Source: Zymomonas sp. (GTDB lineage: Bacteria > Pseudomonadota > Alphaproteobacteria > Sphingomonadales > Sphingomonadaceae). Taken from it: DNA of 9,096 bases. Made by a program: the position numbers and the translations under genes. Positions within the stretch are counted from its first letter, which is position 1; the number at the start of each line of letters is the position of its first letter. This document shows, piece after piece, positions 6,818 through 9,096 of the stretch. The stretch spans positions 1 through 9,096 of the forward strand of contig NZ_JAIWON010000137.1 of the NCBI RefSeq assembly GCF_020216885.1, in the 5' to 3' direction. The notes beneath the pieces were generated by a model, which did no database searches, was not told the DNA's origin, and saw nothing but the letters and a program-made list of their open reading frames with translations.

Positions 6818-8410
6818 CTAGAAGTTAAAATTCGTAAAGATACCTAATTCTTTGTAAGAGGCACTTCTCATACCACCAAGCGATCCATTGGTTGTGTTGA
6901 TGTAGATAGGCACGCTGCCCGTGTAACCGTGATTGGTGACATTTTCCTGTTTATAAACAAGGCCAACATCAATATTGTTAATGGGCTGCCAATCAATACC
7001 CGCATTGAAATAGTGATCTTTGAAATGAGAATCGCTTTTCATATAAGGTTGCGCCCAGTCATACCGCCCGAATAGCGAGACTTTATCAAAAATACGAACT
7101 GATCCCCATCCAGCAGCCCCTTGACCGGCATCTTTTTTATAAAGATCACTGGAGGATGCACAGGCGTTCAAATTACAATCCAAGGCTGAACTGGTGAAAT
7201 CCTTGGCATAAAAATATTCTGCACCGAAACGGAAGCGGCCATGCACATAAGCGATAATCGCATTATAACGTTGTGCGGCATTATAAACATATTCGCCCAT
7301 CTGGCCGCGCTCTTGACCTTGATGCCCGATATGAGCCCCACCACCGACCGTAAATCCGGCATAATTGACATTAATACGGCCTTCAAAATCAGGATTTTTA
7401 GAACGGAAGGGCGAGCGATAACCCGATCCGTCCACAACGGCCATATTATATTCGACCAAGCCGTTCCATAATTTACCCATGGCAAAAATACCCCAATCGG
7501 CCGAAGTCGCGAAATTCGCTCTTTCTGAAGTGGTATTTTCAACCCAGCGATAACCATAGAGATTTTCGACAAAAGGTAACCATGGAAGGTCAGCGGCACC
7601 GAAACGCACGGAAAAAGCGTCAGATTGCTTCCCTTCTAAATAAGCATGTTTAATGTAAATGGCTTCGCCCACACCAGAAATATAAGAGGCATCTGTTGTT
7701 AAACGGGCAGCCCAGTTGTCATTAAATTTATGGTCAACCATCAAATAAAAGCGTTTCAGATCAAAGCCGATGGAATCTCCAATTGGCCGATTTTTCGTAT
7801 CATAGCCAATATTGCCAGCAGGCGTATTGATCGAGGTTGCTGCTGAATTTCGGGCAGGCATCCATGCCGCTGCTTTCCCGTCAGAGCGATAGGTTGCCCA
7901 ACTGGCATTAGAATACATTCTCATCCCGATATGGGTTTTCGCAAACCAATCACCAAATTTGAGATTTTTATTCAGTCTTTGCGAAAGCGATTTATCGACC
8001 TGTTTATCGACGGCTTTATTGACTTGATCTGGAATAGAATCAATCGCTGCTGCCAATTTTAACTGGGCATCTGACGGGGCTGCTTTTTGGTCGGTGGCGG
8101 TTGTTGTGGCAACAGATGAGCTGCCTGCCGGTGTTTGCGCCTGTGCTAATGCGGTTGTTTCTGTTGTCTTGGCATTATTCTGGGCATCTAGCTTCATTGC
8201 CAAAGCTTTTATTTCAGCATGAAGCTGCCGGATTTCTTCAGCCTGTCTTGCGATTTCAGCTTGTGTCGAAAAATGACCTGATTTTAATTTTTTAGAAGAT
8301 GAAGATATAGCGGCATGGGCAGGAGAAGCCATCACAGGAATAGGCGCTAAAATGCTTAAAGCGGGTATGAGCGCGCTATTTCTTTTTAAGGATTGAAAAA
8401 AAGGCTGCAT
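6818..8410 (-). CDS. OprO/OprP-like porin, probable phosphate or polyphosphate porin
   Basis: This 530-residue outer-membrane beta-barrel of the phosphate-selective porin O/P type should form an anion-selective trimeric channel. Start: GTG at 8425 is possible, but ATG at 8410 has CAGGAG ending 6 bases upstream and leads straight into a signal peptide (residues 1-33, ending SPAHA). Residues about 50-76 form a short coiled coil (IARQAEEIRQLHAEIKALAM), typical of the trimerising N-terminus of such porins. An Ala/Thr/Gln-rich linker runs to about 120, then the barrel, with alternating aromatic strands such as FYLMVDHKFNDNWAARLTTD. The chain ends in FNF with the terminal Phe expected for barrel insertion. 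Cys412 and Cys417 may bond within a loop. Divergent pstS and CTGTCAT repeats in the promoter support a phosphate-starvation role. Ion selectivity cannot be read directly; a general porin of the same fold is the alternative. Confidence 0.88.
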   Translation of the reverse strand: MQPFFQSLKRNSALIPALSILAPIPVMASPAHAAISSSSKKLKSGHFSTQAEIARQAEEIRQLHAEIKALAMKLDAQNNAKTTETTALAQAQTPAGSSSVATTTATDQKAAPSDAQLKLAAAIDSIPDQVNKAVDKQVDKSLSQRLNKNLKFGDWFAKTHIGMRMYSNASWATYRSDGKAAAWMPARNSAATSINTPAGNIGYDTKNRPIGDSIGFDLKRFYLMVDHKFNDNWAARLTTDASYISGVGEAIYIKHAYLEGKQSDAFSVRFGAADLPWLPFVENLYGYRWVENTTSERANFATSADWGIFAMGKLWNGLVEYNMAVVDGSGYRSPFRSKNPDFEGRINVNYAGFTVGGGAHIGHQGQERGQMGEYVYNAAQRYNAIIAYVHGRFRFGAEYFYAKDFTSSALDCNLNACASSSDLYKKDAGQGAAGWGSVRIFDKVSLFGRYDWAQPYMKSDSHFKDHYFNAGIDWQPINNIDVGLVYKQENVTNHGYTGSVPIYINTTNGSLGGMRSASYKELGIFTNFNF

Positions 8411-8438
8411 TAAAGGCTCCTGCACATTCTTTTCCGGC

Positions 8439-8468
8439 AGGACAGTTCATAAATGGCAGTTATGACAG
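8439..8468 (-). promoter_or_regulatory. Proximal CTGTCAT-like sites and -10 of the porin promoter
   Basis: On the minus strand there is an exact CTGTCAT at 8462-8468, a near copy CTGCCAT at 8453-8459 and CTGTCCT at 8439-8445. TATGAA at 8446-8451 (4 of 6 to the -10 consensus) begins exactly 10 bases after the exact copy, which is the spacing between Pho box and -10 in PhoB-activated promoters. The transcription start would fall near 8439. Confidence 0.55.
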
Positions 8469-8484
8469 TTTTTCTATCAATTTG

Positions 8485-8524
8485 ATGACAGTTTGGAGAC
8501 AGTTTTGTGATAGAAATATGACAG
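8485..8524 (-). promoter_or_regulatory. Tandem Pho boxes (four 7-bp units in 11-bp register) facing the porin
   Basis: Four units start at 8485, 8496, 8507 and 8518 with 4-base spacers. On the minus strand, in reading order, they are CTGTCAT (8518-8524, 7/7), CTATCAC (8507-8513, 5/7), CTGTCTC (8496-8502, 5/7) and CTGTCAT (8485-8491, 7/7). Two 7-bp direct repeats 11 bp apart form one PhoB-binding Pho box, so this is room for two PhoB dimers in line. They lie about 75-115 bases upstream of the porin ATG. Confidence 0.8.
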
Positions 8525-8589
8525 AATATCTTCGTTTCCAGCGTAAAAAGGCGGAGATGTTTTTTAAAAAATTTATAAAAAACAGATTT

Positions 8590-8607
8590 CTGTCATTTTT
8601 GTGCAAT
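8590..8607 (+). promoter_or_regulatory. Probable Pho box of pstS
   Basis: The sequence CTGTCATTTTTGTGCAAT has an exact first half-site (8590-8596), an A/T spacer of 4, and a weak second half GTGCAAT (4 of 7). It reads toward pstS, ending 69 bases before its ATG. The -10 is uncertain: CATGAT at 8612-8617 and TTACAG near 8618 are both poor. Orientation and neighbour gene support PhoB control. Confidence 0.6.
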
Positions 8608-8676
8608 ATGCCATGATTACAGCTCGAAGGCATAAAACACCTTACTATTCGGCATTATAAAGAAAGAAGCGCTGTT

Positions 8677-9096
8677 ATGGTCAAGAAAATAGCTGTCTTA
8701 TTAGGTTCTGTTAGCCTTTTAGGCAGCGCGGCCTATGCAACAACCATTTCGGGTGCGGGTGCAACATTTCCGGCGCCGGTTTATGGAAAATGGGCTAATT
8801 CATACCGCAATCAGACGGGCGTTGTTATCAATTATCAGCCTATCGGTTCCGGTGGCGGTATTAAGCAAATTAAAGCCTCTACCGTTGATTTCGGAGCCTC
8901 TGACAAGCCTTTGAAAACTGAAGAGCTTTCAAAAGATGGTCTTTATCAGTTCCCGACTGTGATGGGCGGCATTGTTCCTATCATTAACTTGCCGGGTTTG
9001 CGGTCAGGTCGCTTGCATTTAACGGGCAGCATTCTTGCCGATATTTATCTTGGTAAAATCACCCGTTGGAATGACCCACGGATTGCTTCTATCAAC
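8677..9096 (+). CDS. pstS: Phosphate ABC transporter substrate-binding protein PstS (5' part, cut by window edge)
   Basis: The first 140 residues are present and the gene continues past the right edge. PstS is the periplasmic high-affinity phosphate receptor that delivers phosphate to PstC-PstA-PstB. The signal peptide is residues 1-21 (MVKKIAVLLGS..., cleavage after AYA). SGAGATFPAPVY (25-36), GSGGG (57-61), DFGASD (71-76) and DIYLGKITRW match the family throughout. Phosphate-contacting residues of E. coli PstS align with an offset of 20: Thr30, Phe31, Ser58 and Asp76. The Shine-Dalgarno is a weak purine run (GAAAGAAG at 8662-8669). Transcription is divergent from the porin, with a Pho box upstream. 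pstC, pstA, pstB and phoU would be expected further right but are not in view. Confidence 0.97.
   Translation, partial: MVKKIAVLLGSVSLLGSAAYATTISGAGATFPAPVYGKWANSYRNQTGVVINYQPIGSGGGIKQIKASTVDFGASDKPLKTEELSKDGLYQFPTVMGGIVPIINLPGLRSGRLHLTGSILADIYLGKITRWNDPRIASIN

Noticed and set aside
1..9096. CRISPR array, insertion sequence, prophage or toxin-antitoxin module
   Set aside because: I found no regularly spaced long repeats, no transposase or integrase frame, no terminal inverted repeats and no small paired genes.

Overview
The window looks like chromosomal DNA from an alphaproteobacterium of the sphingomonad branch with unusually moderate GC content. The mix of a large TonB-dependent receptor, a LemA/TPM pair, an OprP-like porin beside pstS and AT-rich intergenic DNA most resembles Zymomonas. 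That organism call is inference from gene style and composition, not from a database match. All genes look like intact housekeeping or envelope genes. I see no transposase, phage gene, CRISPR array or broken gene.

Layout. Positions 1-248 are a very AT-rich leader. At 249-3461 (+) is a 1070-residue TonB-dependent outer-membrane receptor whose ribosome binding site is a run of seven G. A strong bidirectional terminator follows at 3463-3506, then a stable-RNA-type promoter and a complete tRNA-Arg(TCT) at 3612-3688. A minus-strand group reads leftward from about 6046: lemA (lipoprotein), a TPM-domain membrane protein with a glycine-rich tail, and an ADP-ribose-pyrophosphatase-type Nudix hydrolase ending 12 bases from the tRNA. 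Divergent from lemA, at 6277-6741 (+), is mscL, the large-conductance mechanosensitive channel. A shared terminator at 6757-6795 separates it from the convergent porin gene (6818-8410, -). Divergent from the porin, pstS starts at 8677 (+) and runs off the right edge.

How the parts work together. The right third is a phosphate-starvation unit: an outer-membrane phosphate/polyphosphate-type porin and the periplasmic phosphate-binding protein of the Pst ABC transporter are transcribed apart from a 266-bp control region. This region holds PhoB-type CTGTCAT repeats on both strands, including four units in exact 11-bp register facing the porin. The middle holds envelope functions (LemA, TPM protein, MscL). 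The left gene is an outer-membrane receptor whose substrate cannot be read from the sequence.

No undescribed multi-gene system is evident. The points most worth checking are the G7 tract in the receptor's ribosome binding site and the dense Pho-box array.
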